Assembly (NCBI RefSeq): GCF_018882445.1
Contig: NZ_JACVOM010000004.1
Span: 285,657 to 349,656 of the forward strand
Reading direction: 5' to 3'
Origin: Polynucleobacter sp. 15G-AUS-farblos
GTDB lineage: Bacteria; Pseudomonadota; Gammaproteobacteria; Burkholderiales; Burkholderiaceae
Length of the DNA: 64,000 nt
A program made the position numbers and the translations under genes. The notes below the pieces were generated by a model. That model made no database searches and had not been told where the DNA came from. It saw only the letters and a program-made list of their open reading frames with translations. Each line of letters starts with the position of its first letter. Position 1 is the stretch's first letter. This document shows, piece by piece, positions 21,358 to 33,031 of the stretch.

Positions 21358-22287
21358 CTAGTTTTTGTTTTTGAAGTGGGCAGCGATTTCTCCAACGACG
21401 CCACGACGGAAGGCTAAAACACAAATTACAAAAATAAATCCTGTTGCAATGGTGCTCCATGATCCGATGTTGGCCAAGTAATTTTGTAATCCAACAACGA
21501 TGCCGGCACCGACTACGGGTCCTAAAATAGTTCCCATGCCACCAAGTAGAGTCATCAAGACCACTTCGCCTGACATATGCCAATGAACATCAGTCAATGT
21601 GGCCAGCTGGAAAACTAAAGACTTCATTGATCCAGCCAAGCCAGAGAGTGCGGCTGAAAGTACAAACGAAATAAGTTTGAAGCGATCAACGTCGTAACCA
21701 AGAGAAATAGCGCGCGGCTCATTTTCACGAATGGCTTTTAGCACCTGGCCAAACGGGGAATGAACTGCGCGCATGATGACCGCAAAACCAAACAAAAAGA
21801 CAACCAATACAAAATAATACATTGCAACGTCATTTTTAAGGTCGATGAAGCCAAACAAATTTCCTCGTGGAACGCCTTGTATACCATCCTCACCGCCGGT
21901 AAAAGGCATCTGCACGGCCAAAAAATATACCATTTGCGAAAGCGCCAAAGTCACCATCGCAAAGTAAATACCTTGTCGACGAATAGCCAAAGAACCGATT
22001 AAGAATCCCAATATCCCGGAACCAAACACACCCAGGATGATTCCAAGCTCGGGAGAAAGGCCGGCTTCTTTGCAAAAGTAAGCAGTAATGTAGGCGGAGG
22101 TTCCAAAGAATGCAGCATGTCCAAAAGACAGGAGCCCTGTGAAGCCAAGCAATAAATTAAATGCGCATGCAAAGAGGGCAAAACACAAAACCTTCATTGC
22201 AAAAACTAAATAGATGAAGTCTTGGAAAGGCAACAACAATGCGATGAGAACCAAGATGCCATAAAGTAATTTTGTTTTGGAGTTCAT
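21358..22287 (-). CDS. livM: Branched-chain amino acid ABC transporter permease LivM
   Basis: A 309-residue polytopic permease with the LivM-type motifs LLLGFTGLLSFGHAAFFG and GGMGTILGPVVGAG (the cytoplasmic coupling loop). It pairs with LivH to form the membrane channel of a HAAT-family importer. It is the last gene of livGFKHM. Such systems may also carry urea or amides, so substrate specificity is not fixed. Confidence 0.94.
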   Translation of the reverse strand: MNSKTKLLYGILVLIALLLPFQDFIYLVFAMKVLCFALFACAFNLLLGFTGLLSFGHAAFFGTSAYITAYFCKEAGLSPELGIILGVFGSGILGFLIGSLAIRRQGIYFAMVTLALSQMVYFLAVQMPFTGGEDGIQGVPRGNLFGFIDLKNDVAMYYFVLVVFLFGFAVIMRAVHSPFGQVLKAIRENEPRAISLGYDVDRFKLISFVLSAALSGLAGSMKSLVFQLATLTDVHWHMSGEVVLMTLLGGMGTILGPVVGAGIVVGLQNYLANIGSWSTIATGFIFVICVLAFRRGVVGEIAAHFKNKN

Positions 22288-22289
22288 GA

Positions 22290-23210
22290 TTATTTCTCTC
22301 GCCCAAACAGCCCGGCAGGACGAATCAACAAAACAATTGCCATAATCACAAAAATTACAACGCCAGATGCTTCTGGGTAAAACACTTTTGTTAAACCCTC
22401 GATAAGGCCCAGGCCGAGACCAGTCAAAATGGCGCCCATAATTGAACCCATACCACCAATCACCACTACGGCAAAAACAACAATGATGAGATTCGAGCCC
22501 ATCAGTGGATTAACCTGGAAAATAGGGGCGGCTAACACGCCTGCAAAACCTGCAAGACCTACGCCGTAGGCATAAGCCAAAGAAATCATCAAGGGAACAT
22601 TAATACCAAAGGCTTGTAACAATTTTGGGTTTTCAGTTCCAGCGCGCAAATAAGCACCCAACTTAGTTCTTTCAATCACATACCAAGTGGAGAAGCAGAC
22701 AACTAAGGAGATGGCAACTACCCACACGCGATACTTCGGCAAAATGATGCCGATTGCCTCTAAAGAAATAGCACCCTGCAAAGCCTCTGGTGCTGAATAG
22801 CTCTCGCCAGAAATTCCGTACCAATGACGGAACATGCCTTCAATAATTAAAGCCAAACCAAAGGTCAACAACAAACCATACAAGTGGTCCAAGTGATACA
22901 GCCGGCGCAACATCGTGCGCTCCAAGATCAATCCAAATCCAGCCATCACTAGGGGCACAACAATTAAAGCAAACCAATAGTTAATGGATAGTTCGGGTAA
23001 GCCAAACCATTGGCTAATTTGAGTTAAGCCTATCCACGCAATAAAAGCGCCCATGGTGTACTGAGCACCATGCGCAAAATTAATGATGTTAAGAAGGCCA
23101 AAGATAATGGCCAATCCCAAACTCAATATGGCATAAAACGAGCCATTAATAAGCCCCACCAAGAGCTGGGCTACCAGCGCTTGAGGGGTAATTCCAAGAA
23201 GTTCAAACAT
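22290..23210 (-). CDS. livH: Branched-chain amino acid ABC transporter permease LivH
   Basis: A 306-residue permease with LLVGLINGSFYAILSLGLAIIFG at the N-terminus, the NFAHGAQYTMGAF segment and GGMGSIMGAILTGLGLG in the coupling loop. It is 2 bp from livM and 16 bp from livK in one operon. Confidence 0.94.
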   Translation of the reverse strand: MFELLGITPQALVAQLLVGLINGSFYAILSLGLAIIFGLLNIINFAHGAQYTMGAFIAWIGLTQISQWFGLPELSINYWFALIVVPLVMAGFGLILERTMLRRLYHLDHLYGLLLTFGLALIIEGMFRHWYGISGESYSAPEALQGAISLEAIGIILPKYRVWVVAISLVVCFSTWYVIERTKLGAYLRAGTENPKLLQAFGINVPLMISLAYAYGVGLAGFAGVLAAPIFQVNPLMGSNLIIVVFAVVVIGGMGSIMGAILTGLGLGLIEGLTKVFYPEASGVVIFVIMAIVLLIRPAGLFGREK

Positions 23211-23226
23211 GCTTAATAGAGATCAA

Positions 23227-24453
23227 TTACTTGTTAGTAACCAGCTTGCATCGTGACAATGAAAGTGGTTGAGTTGCTTCAGCAGCAGGAATCACTGCCT
23301 TTATGTTGTAGTAATCCCATGGGCTTGTAGACTCAGAAGGTTTTTTCACTTCAAGCAAATACATATCGTGCTCAAACTTACCGTCTGCACGAATCTTGCC
23401 TTTGAAGAGACCGTCATCAATGTTTGTAGACTTCAACGCTTTCATCACTGCCTGAGTATCATCAGTGCCAGCCTTTTGTACGGCATTTAAGTAAGCCAGA
23501 ACGGATGAGTAAACGCCTGCCTGAACGCTAGATGGCATGCGCTTGTGTTGCAAGATAAAGCGTTTTGCAAAAGCACGAGTCTTGTCATCCTTGTCCCAGT
23601 AGAAGCCTTCTGTAAGGTACATGCCTTGAGCTGCATTCAAACCCAAAGAGTGAACATCAGTAATAAACATCAACAAAGGAACAACGGTTTGTTTTTTGTT
23701 AATACCGAACTCGGAAGCTTGCTTAACACTGTTAATAGTGTCTTGTCCGGCATTTGCCAAGGCAACCACATCCGCTCCACTAGCTTGCGCCTTCAAGAGA
23801 TAGGATGAAAAATCGCTATTTGGAAATGGGTGCTTGCTTGTTCCTAATACTTTACCGCCGTTAGCTGTAAGAACATTGGTGGCGTCTTTCTCTAAAGCAG
23901 CGCCGAAGGCGTAGTCCGCAGTAAGGAAGTACCAATTCTTTTTACCCTGCTTTACAACCGCTTTAGCTGTACCGTTCGAGAGCGCATAGGTGTCATACGT
24001 CCAATGAACGTTGTTGGCTGTACATTTTTCATTGGTGATCGGCAAAGAAGCTGCGCCAGAAACCAAAGTAATCTTGTTCTTTTGCTCAGCCACTTCCATA
24101 ACGGCAAGGGCTACGTTGGTTGAGACTAATTCCACAATGACATCAACACCATCTTTGTCATACCATTCGCGTGCTTTATTTGCAGCAATATCGGCCTTGT
24201 TTTGGTGATCAGCACTAACTAGCTCGATCTTCTTTCCGATAACTGTGCCATCTTTGGAAAAGTCGGCGATCGCCATCTTTGCTGCAATTACCGCACCAGG
24301 TCCAGCCAAGTCAGAGTAGATTGAAGAAAGGTCAGTTAAAACACCAATCTTAATAACATCGCCACTTACTTTGGGCGCACTTTGTGCAAACACTGGGTTT
24401 GAACCAAACATGGTCGCCGCAACCAGACAAGCGGTTATTTGCTTTAACTTCAT
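23227..24453 (-). CDS. livK: Periplasmic branched-chain amino acid/amide-binding protein (LivK type)
   Basis: A 408-residue solute-binding protein with a signal peptide (MKLKQITACLVAATMFGSNPVFAQS), then the type I periplasmic fold beginning VIKIGVLTDLSSIYSDLAGPG. It delivers ligand to LivHM. A central position between livF and livH is unusual but fits one transcript. The ligand cannot be deduced; hydrophobic amino acids are most likely. Confidence 0.92.
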   Translation of the reverse strand: MKLKQITACLVAATMFGSNPVFAQSAPKVSGDVIKIGVLTDLSSIYSDLAGPGAVIAAKMAIADFSKDGTVIGKKIELVSADHQNKADIAANKAREWYDKDGVDVIVELVSTNVALAVMEVAEQKNKITLVSGAASLPITNEKCTANNVHWTYDTYALSNGTAKAVVKQGKKNWYFLTADYAFGAALEKDATNVLTANGGKVLGTSKHPFPNSDFSSYLLKAQASGADVVALANAGQDTINSVKQASEFGINKKQTVVPLLMFITDVHSLGLNAAQGMYLTEGFYWDKDDKTRAFAKRFILQHKRMPSSVQAGVYSSVLAYLNAVQKAGTDDTQAVMKALKSTNIDDGLFKGKIRADGKFEHDMYLLEVKKPSESTSPWDYYNIKAVIPAAEATQPLSLSRCKLVTNK

Positions 24454-24475
24454 TCCTATCTCCTATAGAAAACTA

Positions 24476-25180
24476 CTAAACACCAAGATACTCATTTAAT
24501 AAAGCCGCCTTTTGAGCAAGCTCGTTTTGATTCACAACTTCAACTACATTTCCGTGCTCAACAACATAATGACGATCCGCAAGCGGAGCGGCAAAATGAA
24601 AGTTTTGTTCAACCAACACAATTGTGAAGCCTTTATTGCGAAGACTAGTGACCACTTCGCCTAGTTTTTGGACAATGACTGGCGCCAAGCCCTCGGTAAT
24701 CTCATCAAGCAATAGAAGTTTTGCACCCGTCCTTAAGATGCGCGCCATTGCAAGCATTTGTTGCTCGCCCCCAGACAGTCGTGTGCCAGGGCTATTGCGC
24801 CTTTCATACAAATTCGGAAACATCTCATATATTTCATCTAAGCCCATGCCGCCTGGAGCTATCTCTGGCAAAAGCAGCAAGTTCTCTTCGGCGCTTAAGC
24901 TAGCAAAGATGCCTCGCTCTTCTGGGCAAAAACCCACGCCAAGCCTAGCTATTTTGTAGGTAGGCATCTCAATCGTCTCTGTGCCGTAGACCTGAACCGA
25001 ACCAGTTCTTTTGCTAGTCAAACCTAAAATCGTTTTTAGGATGGTGCTACGTCCGGCGCCATTTCTTCCTAATAAGGTGACAACCTCGCCATCACGAACA
25101 GCAAAATTAACGCCATGGAGAATGTGAGACTCGCCATACCAAGACTCTAAATTTTTTACCTCTAAGGCCATATTGCTCAT
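24476..25180 (-). CDS. livF: ABC transporter ATPase LivF
   Basis: A 234-residue ATPase with the signature LSGGEQQM and Walker B LLLLDEITEGLAP. The Walker A reads GRNGAGRST at 38-46: the normally invariant lysine is Arg44 (codon CGT). Some HAAT-family LivF proteins may share this; if so, LivG, with a normal GPNGAGKTT, would be the main hydrolysing site. It overlaps livG by 4 bp. Confidence 0.93.
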   Translation of the reverse strand: MSNMALEVKNLESWYGESHILHGVNFAVRDGEVVTLLGRNGAGRSTILKTILGLTSKRTGSVQVYGTETIEMPTYKIARLGVGFCPEERGIFASLSAEENLLLLPEIAPGGMGLDEIYEMFPNLYERRNSPGTRLSGGEQQMLAMARILRTGAKLLLLDEITEGLAPVIVQKLGEVVTSLRNKGFTIVLVEQNFHFAAPLADRHYVVEHGNVVEVVNQNELAQKAALLNEYLGV

Positions 25181-25944
25181 AGAGTGTCATTCCCTTGACT
25201 ACCCATATAGGCCTCAACAACCAGCGGGTTGTTGGAAACCTCATGGTAAGAGCCTTCCGCCAAAACGGATCCTCTTTGTAAAACGGTAATGCGATCGGCA
25301 ATAGATGCGACCACCTTCATATTGTGCTCAACCATGAGAATAGTGCGTCCCTTGGCAACCCGGTCAATTAACTCGGTTACCCGCTCTACATCCTCGTGCC
25401 CCATCCCTTGAGTGGGCTCATCCAACAACATTAACTCGGGCTCCATTGCCAAGGTTGTCGCAATTTCAAGCGCCCTTTTACGGCCATATGCCAAGTTAAG
25501 CGTTTCTTCATTTGCAAAGCCCTCGAGCCCTACCTCATGCAAGAGCTCCATTGCGCGCTCATTCAGAACATTTAAGGAATTGCCTGACTTCCAGAAATGG
25601 AACTCCGTGCCTAATCCTCGCTGCAGTGCAACACGAACATTTTCTATCACCGTCAGGTGTGGGAAAACAGCTGAAATCTGAAAGGATCTGATAATGCCTC
25701 GTCTAGCAATTTGAGCCGGAGCCTCACCAGTAATGTCTATGCCGTTAAAAAGAATCTGACCCGTGGTGGGCACTAAAAACTTTGTTAGTAAATTAAAACA
25801 GGTTGTTTTTCCCGCCCCATTGGGACCAATGAGAGCGTGGATAGTTCCCCGGGTGACATCTAGATTCACATCGGTTACCGCGGAAAACCCTTTAAAAGAT
25901 TTCCCTAGGTCAATGGTTTTTAATATTGTTTCTTGCAATCTCAT
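25177..25944 (-). CDS. livG: ABC transporter ATPase LivG
   Basis: A 255-residue ATPase with Walker A GPNGAGKTT, a LivG-type signature reading NLAYGRKRALEIA, and Walker B LMLLDEPTQGMG. The ATG at 25944 follows GGGGGTAGAGGGT and gives the usual N-terminus; a TTG eight codons upstream is less likely. It is the first gene of livGFKHM, so the operon promoter should lie at about 25950-26035. Confidence 0.94.
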   Translation of the reverse strand: MRLQETILKTIDLGKSFKGFSAVTDVNLDVTRGTIHALIGPNGAGKTTCFNLLTKFLVPTTGQILFNGIDITGEAPAQIARRGIIRSFQISAVFPHLTVIENVRVALQRGLGTEFHFWKSGNSLNVLNERAMELLHEVGLEGFANEETLNLAYGRKRALEIATTLAMEPELMLLDEPTQGMGHEDVERVTELIDRVAKGRTILMVEHNMKVVASIADRITVLQRGSVLAEGSYHEVSNNPLVVEAYMGSQGNDTL

Positions 25945-26038
25945 ACCCTCTACCCCCAATCGGGGCAAGACATTGAGAATACCCCAAGATAGGCTCGCTA
26001 TCTATAGCAATAACCCTAAATGCAAGGGGCCGAACTCA

Positions 26039-26263
26039 CTAAGTTGTTTGCTTGGTTTTAATAAATTGTTTGATGGCGCTTCGTGCCACCTCATCCAATA
26101 CATCAAGCGGCACTCGTTGGGCGCCTTGAACAATCATGAGTGCATATGGCTTGGCAAGCGCAGATGCCTCTAGACACAAGCGCAGCTCCTCCCCTTCGGC
26201 TGGAGACTGACTGCGCCAATAATTAATGGCAGCTTCAAGTTCTTGAATGGTGACGTACAGCAT
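26039..26263 (-). CDS. DUF3717 family protein
   Basis: A 74-residue soluble protein with an IQELEAAINYWR start and a leucine/alanine helix in the middle. It matches, from memory, the DUF3717 family found in Burkholderiales. It lies 21 bp after the SET-domain gene and is probably the last gene of the dnaA-dnaN-gyrB transcript. No function is known. Confidence 0.75.
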   Translation of the reverse strand: MLYVTIQELEAAINYWRSQSPAEGEELRLCLEASALAKPYALMIVQGAQRVPLDVLDEVARSAIKQFIKTKQTT

Positions 26264-26284
26264 GCTGAATCAAGTTGCGTTGTT

Positions 26285-26773
26285 TTATTTGACAGCCAGC
26301 ATAGTGCCGCGACATTTTTTGGCGCCGCACCGACACTCGTAATCCCTCTTCATTTGCTTCGTAATGCGGCCTTCAATATCAAGTGAATAGTCATAAAACA
26401 GCTCTTCCCCAACCTTCAGCGCTCGCTTGGCATAAATAAAGACGCGTGGTTTACCGTTAAAGCTGTCTTCGCGGGTCTCACAGCTTGGCTTGCAGGAGTG
26501 GTTAATCCATCGGGCAGCATTGCCGCCATACTTCGCATCAATTACACGACCATCATCTAAAGAAAAATAGAAGGTGTGGTTCGGGTCCTTTGGGTCATGT
26601 GGGTGGCGCTTTTCTGCCAACTTCCAACTAATGCGCTCACCTTTGTATTCAATAATTGCTTGGCCCTTTTTAATGGGTTTGGCAACAAAAACACCTTTGC
26701 CATGAATTGGTGAAGACTTAACAACAATAGAAGCGCGATCCACTTTGGGTGGTTTTGTTTTTTTTGATGTCAT
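26285..26773 (-). CDS. SET-domain protein lysine methyltransferase-like
   Basis: A 162-residue stand-alone SET domain. GKGVFVAKPI near residue 25, INHSCKPSC (SAM and knot residues, 90-98), GEELFYDY (122-129) and a post-SET cysteine cluster C147-x-C149-x4-C154 followed by RGTM are all present. This is the architecture of eukaryotic histone lysine methyltransferases; bacterial copies usually have unknown substrates. Basic residues (KKTKPPK) at the N-terminus suggest nucleic acid or partner contact. It begins 3 bp after gyrB and so is very likely co-transcribed with it. Confidence 0.9.
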   Translation of the reverse strand: MTSKKTKPPKVDRASIVVKSSPIHGKGVFVAKPIKKGQAIIEYKGERISWKLAEKRHPHDPKDPNHTFYFSLDDGRVIDAKYGGNAARWINHSCKPSCETREDSFNGKPRVFIYAKRALKVGEELFYDYSLDIEGRITKQMKRDYECRCGAKKCRGTMLAVK

Positions 26774-26776
26774 AAA

Positions 26777-29281
<2,505 letters not shown>

Positions 29282-29286
29282 CTAAA

Positions 29287-30402
29287 TTAAATACGCATTG
29301 GCATCACAACATACTTAAAGTTCTCTGAGCCAGGCAGAGTAATTACAGCACTGCTGTTTGCATCACCCAAACTAATTTGAATTTTGTCATTCTTTAAGTT
29401 TGATAAAACATCAAGTAAGTAACTTACGTTAAACCCAATCTCTACTGCATCACCACCATACTCAACTTCAATTTCCTCTTGCGCTTCTTCCTGCTCCGCA
29501 TTGGTTGATTGAACGGTGATGCGATTGGGAGATAAAGAAAAACGTACACCCTTAAATTTATCCGTAGTCAAAATAGCCGCACGCTGAAGAGCTGCTTGCA
29601 ATAAGTCGCGGCCCACTGTTAGGGAATTCTTTTGACCTTTTGGAATTACTCTTTGGAAATCAGGGAACTTCCCTTCAACCAATTTTGAAATCAACTCAAT
29701 ATCGCCAAAGCTAAATTTCACTTGGTTAGCCGTCAAACTAATCTCTAGAGACTCTTCAGAATCTTCTAGCAAGTGTTGGCACTCTAGAATCGTTTTGCGA
29801 GGAATAATAATTTCCTGTCTTTGGCCTGAGCCTGATGGTGCGGCTTCTAACTCTACCCGAGAGTAAGCCAAGCGGTGTCCGTCAGTAGCAACTGCAACGA
29901 CTTCCTTCCCCTCTACAACCAACAACATGCCGTTTAAGTAATAACGAATATCTTGTTGAGCCATAGAAAAGTGAACTTGGCTAATAAGCTGACGAAAGCT
30001 TTTTTGCGACATCTTCCAGGCCGCAGTTACCTCACCAACACTTTGCATAACTGGAAACTCTGTTGCAGAAAGTGTTTGTAAAGAAAAGCGGCTTTTGCCA
30101 CTCTGCACAACCATGCGATTGTCTTTGAGATTTAAAGACACAGGACCCTCAGGTAGCGCCCTCAAAATATCTAGTAATTTTCTTGCTGCAACTGTGGTGG
30201 TGACATCTTCAGTGCCGACACCAAAATTGGCATTAGTTGTAATCTGAATTTCAATATCAGTTGATACAAACGAAACCTTTTCACCACTCTTTTTAAATAA
30301 GAGATTGGCTAAGATTGGCAATGTATGTCGACGTTCAACAATCCCACTAACAACCTGAAGGGGTTTTAGTAGGCTATCGCGAGAAGTGTTAACGAGTTGC
30401 AT
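29287..30402 (-). CDS. dnaN: DNA polymerase III beta sliding clamp
   Basis: A 371-residue clamp with three repeated domains and the N-terminal LLKPLQVVSGIVERRHTLPIL. It ends with the conserved VMPMRI tail that closes the binding pocket. It encircles DNA and tethers polymerase III. A 264-bp non-coding stretch with DnaA boxes separates it from dnaA. Confidence 0.97.
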   Translation of the reverse strand: MQLVNTSRDSLLKPLQVVSGIVERRHTLPILANLLFKKSGEKVSFVSTDIEIQITTNANFGVGTEDVTTTVAARKLLDILRALPEGPVSLNLKDNRMVVQSGKSRFSLQTLSATEFPVMQSVGEVTAAWKMSQKSFRQLISQVHFSMAQQDIRYYLNGMLLVVEGKEVVAVATDGHRLAYSRVELEAAPSGSGQRQEIIIPRKTILECQHLLEDSEESLEISLTANQVKFSFGDIELISKLVEGKFPDFQRVIPKGQKNSLTVGRDLLQAALQRAAILTTDKFKGVRFSLSPNRITVQSTNAEQEEAQEEIEVEYGGDAVEIGFNVSYLLDVLSNLKNDKIQISLGDANSSAVITLPGSENFKYVVMPMRI

Positions 30403-30666
30403 TGCTTTTAAATCCTTATATATATCTTATTAGTAGTAGTAATAAGGCTTCTAATTTCGGTGGATAAGTCAAAAACCTTATATAAAACAATCTATTAAAG
30501 ACCACAAAACCTGTGGAAAACCTTTGTATAAGTGCTGAATAAATCGGGGATAACTTTTATTCAACACCCTATTTTTGCATGAACTGGTTACTGTCCACAA
30601 TTTATCCACACACAATCCCCAAACTTATCCCTAGGGTTGTCCACAAGCTTATCCACAGGGCAAAAA
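30403..30666. promoter_or_regulatory. dnaA-dnaN intergenic region with DnaA boxes
   Basis: 264 bp with no gene. Perfect DnaA boxes TTATCCACA lie on the plus strand at 30602-30610 and 30649-30657. A one-mismatch box lies at 30637-30645, a TTTTCCACA-type box on the minus strand at 30512-30520 and a weaker one at 30469-30477. A very AT-rich stretch at 30415-30500 could be the unwinding element. It also holds the dnaN promoter region. Confidence 0.8.
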
Positions 30667-32097
30667 CTAAGCTTTTAGAGTTTGCTCAATTACATGGATT
30701 TCATGGTTGAGCTGGCTATCGTGAGAGCGCTCTTCTGCAATCTTTCGAACAGCATGCAAAACGGTCGTGTGATCGCGCCCACCAAACAATTCCCCAATTT
30801 CAGGAAGGCTTTTTTGGGTTAATTCCTTGGCCATAAACATGGCAATTTGTCTCGGTCTTGCAATATTGGCCGGACGCTTTTTGGAATACATGTCGGCAAC
30901 CTTAATGCTATAAAAATCTGCGACGGATTTTTGAATGTTTTCCACAGATATTTGGCGATTTTGGATCGAAAGCAGGTCTTTTAAGGCTGTTCTGGCAACC
31001 TCAATGGTTACCTCGCGCCCGTGAAAGCGAACAAAGGCAAGGATTTTACGGAGTGCCCCCTCAAGCTCCCGTACATTTGAACGCAAATGCTTGGCAACAA
31101 AAAATGCCACATCCTCGCTCATCGGGATGCCTTCACTAATCGCCTTTTTCATCAAAATAGCGACCCGCATTTCAAGCTCTGGGGGCTCAATCGCAACGGT
31201 TAAGCCAGAATCAAAGCGCGAAATGAGTCGGTCATCAATTCCCGCCATTTCCTTGGGATAGGTGTCGCTGGTAATAATGACCTGAGATTTGTTGCTTAAA
31301 AGGGCCTCAAAAGCATAGAAAAACTCTTCTTGAGTTCGAGACTTGCCGCTAAAAAACTGAATATCGTCAATTAGCAATAAATCAAGCGAGTGGTAGTAGC
31401 GCTTAAATCGATCAAATGCCTTTTGTTGATAGGCTCGAACCACATCTGAGACGTACTGTTCTGCATGTATGTAGCGAATTCGGGCGTTTGGCTTTTCTTT
31501 TAAAAGGTGGTTGCCAATCGCATGAATCAAGTGGGTTTTACCTAAGCCCACCCCGCCATATAAAAACATGGGGTTATAAGAGGTGCCTGGGTTATGCGCA
31601 ACCTGAATAGAAGCTGCCCTTGCTAGCTGATTTGCCTTACCTGTAACAAAAGTCTCAAAAGTAAGGTTTGGATTTAATTTAGAGTGATCCTCAATTTCAA
31701 AGGATTGTTCCTCAACCAAATTGGCTGATTCAAGCTCTAATTCGGGCGCGCTTTCAGGGTTTACCAATTCAATTGAGGCTGCTGGCTTGGTGGGCGCAGG
31801 AGTTGCGCCCTCAACATCCAGTACAAAATTGATATTAATTGCCTGATCAAAGTATTGGGCGGCCAACTCTTGGAATCGATCCGCAAATGTCTTTTTAATC
31901 CAATCAAGCTTAAATCGGTTGGGAGCCCCTATTGTTAGTAAACGCTCACTATCATCGAATGATAGGAAAACTAGAGGTTGAATCCAAGTTTTAAATTGTT
32001 GGGGCGATAGCTCGCGAGATAAAGCACCAATAGCGCTATCCCAAAAACCCAATGGGCTGGTTGAATTCAAGGTGGGGGGATTTTGTAAGTTGCTCAT
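30667..32097 (-). CDS. dnaA: Chromosomal replication initiator protein DnaA
   Basis: A 476-residue AAA+ initiator. Domain I (about 10-90) is followed by a Pro/Glu-rich linker. The P-loop [16 protein letters not shown] lies in domain III and the DNA-binding domain IV ends in [18 protein letters not shown]. The ATG at 32097 gives a family-like N-terminus; an upstream in-frame TTG at 32142 lies on a DnaA box and is unlikely. Boxes on both sides suggest autoregulation. Confidence 0.97.
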   Translation of the reverse strand: MSNLQNPPTLNSTSPLGFWDSAIGALSRELSPQQFKTWIQPLVFLSFDDSERLLTIGAPNRFKLDWIKKTFADRFQELAAQYFDQAININFVLDVEGATPAPTKPAASIELVNPESAPELELESANLVEEQSFEIEDHSKLNPNLTFETFVTGKANQLARAASIQVAHNPGTSYNPMFLYGGVGLGKTHLIHAIGNHLLKEKPNARIRYIHAEQYVSDVVRAYQQKAFDRFKRYYHSLDLLLIDDIQFFSGKSRTQEEFFYAFEALLSNKSQVIITSDTYPKEMAGIDDRLISRFDSGLTVAIEPPELEMRVAILMKKAISEGIPMSEDVAFFVAKHLRSNVRELEGALRKILAFVRFHGREVTIEVARTALKDLLSIQNRQISVENIQKSVADFYSIKVADMYSKKRPANIARPRQIAMFMAKELTQKSLPEIGELFGGRDHTTVLHAVRKIAEERSHDSQLNHEIHVIEQTLKA

Positions 32098-32320
32098 ATT
32101 TTTGGAGGATCCATTGTAGCCAGATGACAAAGTTATCCACAAGCTAGAAAAACGTGGAAAAGCTGTGGATAACTTGTGAATAAAGCCAAAAACACCATTT
32201 AAATTAAGGCTTTAAGGAAAAACACTACAAAAATAGAGAAAAACACCTACATATTCATCAGGATAGATTGACCTTTTGCCCCGCAACAAGGAAAATAATT
32301 GGTTTTCCCCAGGATCTATC
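32098..32320. other. Probable oriC / dnaA-rpmH divergent promoter region
   Basis: Perfect DnaA boxes lie at 32133-32141 (plus) and 32164-32172 (minus), with a TTATTCACA box at 32175-32183 (minus) and a weaker one around 32153. A/T-rich sequence follows to about 32260. All genes from 5.3 kb to here run leftward and the genes to 39.3 kb run rightward, as expected around a bidirectional origin. Together with 30403-30666 this is the best oriC candidate. A possible rpmH promoter has TTGACC at 32268-32273. Confidence 0.75.
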
Positions 32321-32455
32321 ATGAAAAGAACTTACCAACCCTCAGTAACACGCCGCAAACGTACCCATGGTTTTCGTATTCGCATGAAAACAAAGAGTGG
32401 ACGCGCAGTATTAAATGCACGTCGCGCAAAAGGCCGCAAACGTTTGGCCGTTTAA
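32321..32455 (+). CDS. rpmH: 50S ribosomal protein L34
   Basis: A 44-residue, very basic protein with the start [19 protein letters not shown] and end KGRKRLAV, unmistakable for L34. An AGGAT ribosome-binding site lies 7 nt ahead of the ATG. It begins the rpmH-rnpA-yidD-yidC-mnmE cluster. Confidence 0.98.
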
Positions 32456-32463
32456 TTTAGCCG

Positions 32464-32781
32464 TTGAACAGCACTAGGATTTCTGAGTTATTAAAAACAC
32501 GCCCCAAGACAAGTTTGTATTGGGGTATGTATTTATTATCGGCCGAAGAAAGTCAAAAGCCGGATTTAGGAATTGCGGTTGCAAAAAAGCTAGCTAAACG
32601 AGCGGTAGATCGTAATCGCTTGAAGCGAATGATTCGTGAATTGGTTTGGACGGCCCAAGCCACTACTTTAAAAAGTGATGTGGTGGTTAAGTTAAAGAAG
32701 CCAATTGGTCGAGAAACTCGGGGCAGATTAAGAAAAAAAGAGAAGGATCTGCTACGCCAACAAATGGCAGGGCTGATCTAA
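32464..32781 (+). CDS. rnpA: Ribonuclease P protein component
   Basis: A 105-residue basic protein carrying the RnpA core DLGIAVAKKLAKRAVDRNRLKRMIRE. It helps the RNase P RNA cut 5' leaders from tRNA precursors. It is shorter at the N-terminus than the usual 115-120 residues; a stop codon lies two codons before the TTG at 32464, so no longer start exists. The 9-bp gap after rpmH suggests coupling. Confidence 0.94.
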   Translation: MNSTRISELLKTRPKTSLYWGMYLLSAEESQKPDLGIAVAKKLAKRAVDRNRLKRMIRELVWTAQATTLKSDVVVKLKKPIGRETRGRLRKKEKDLLRQQMAGLI

Positions 32782-32782
32782 G

Positions 32783-33016
32783 GTGCGAGTCTTAAATCAA
32801 GCCGCCATTAAGTTGCTTAGGCTCTATCAAGTGATATTGAGCCCATATCTAGGGATGCACTGCAAGTATGTTCCAAGCTGCTCCCAATATGCCTGCGATT
32901 GCTTTTCTCATTACGGCTTTATCAAAGGCCTTGGCCTGAGTGTGTGGCGTATTTTGCGTTGTAACCCTCTGTCACATGGTGGTTATGATCCTGCTGTAAA
33001 AGAAACATCTCAATAA
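32783..33016 (+). CDS. yidD: Membrane protein insertion efficiency factor YidD
   Basis: A 77-residue protein with the family core YQVILSPYLGMHCKYVPSCSQYACDCFSHYG and RILRCNPLSHGGYDP split over its length. YidD is a peripheral inner-membrane protein that aids YidC. It starts at GTG 32783, 1 bp after the rnpA stop, and precedes yidC as in most proteobacteria. Confidence 0.95.
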   Translation: MRVLNQAAIKLLRLYQVILSPYLGMHCKYVPSCSQYACDCFSHYGFIKGLGLSVWRILRCNPLSHGGYDPAVKETSQ

Positions 33017-33031
33017 TTTAAGTGAACACAA

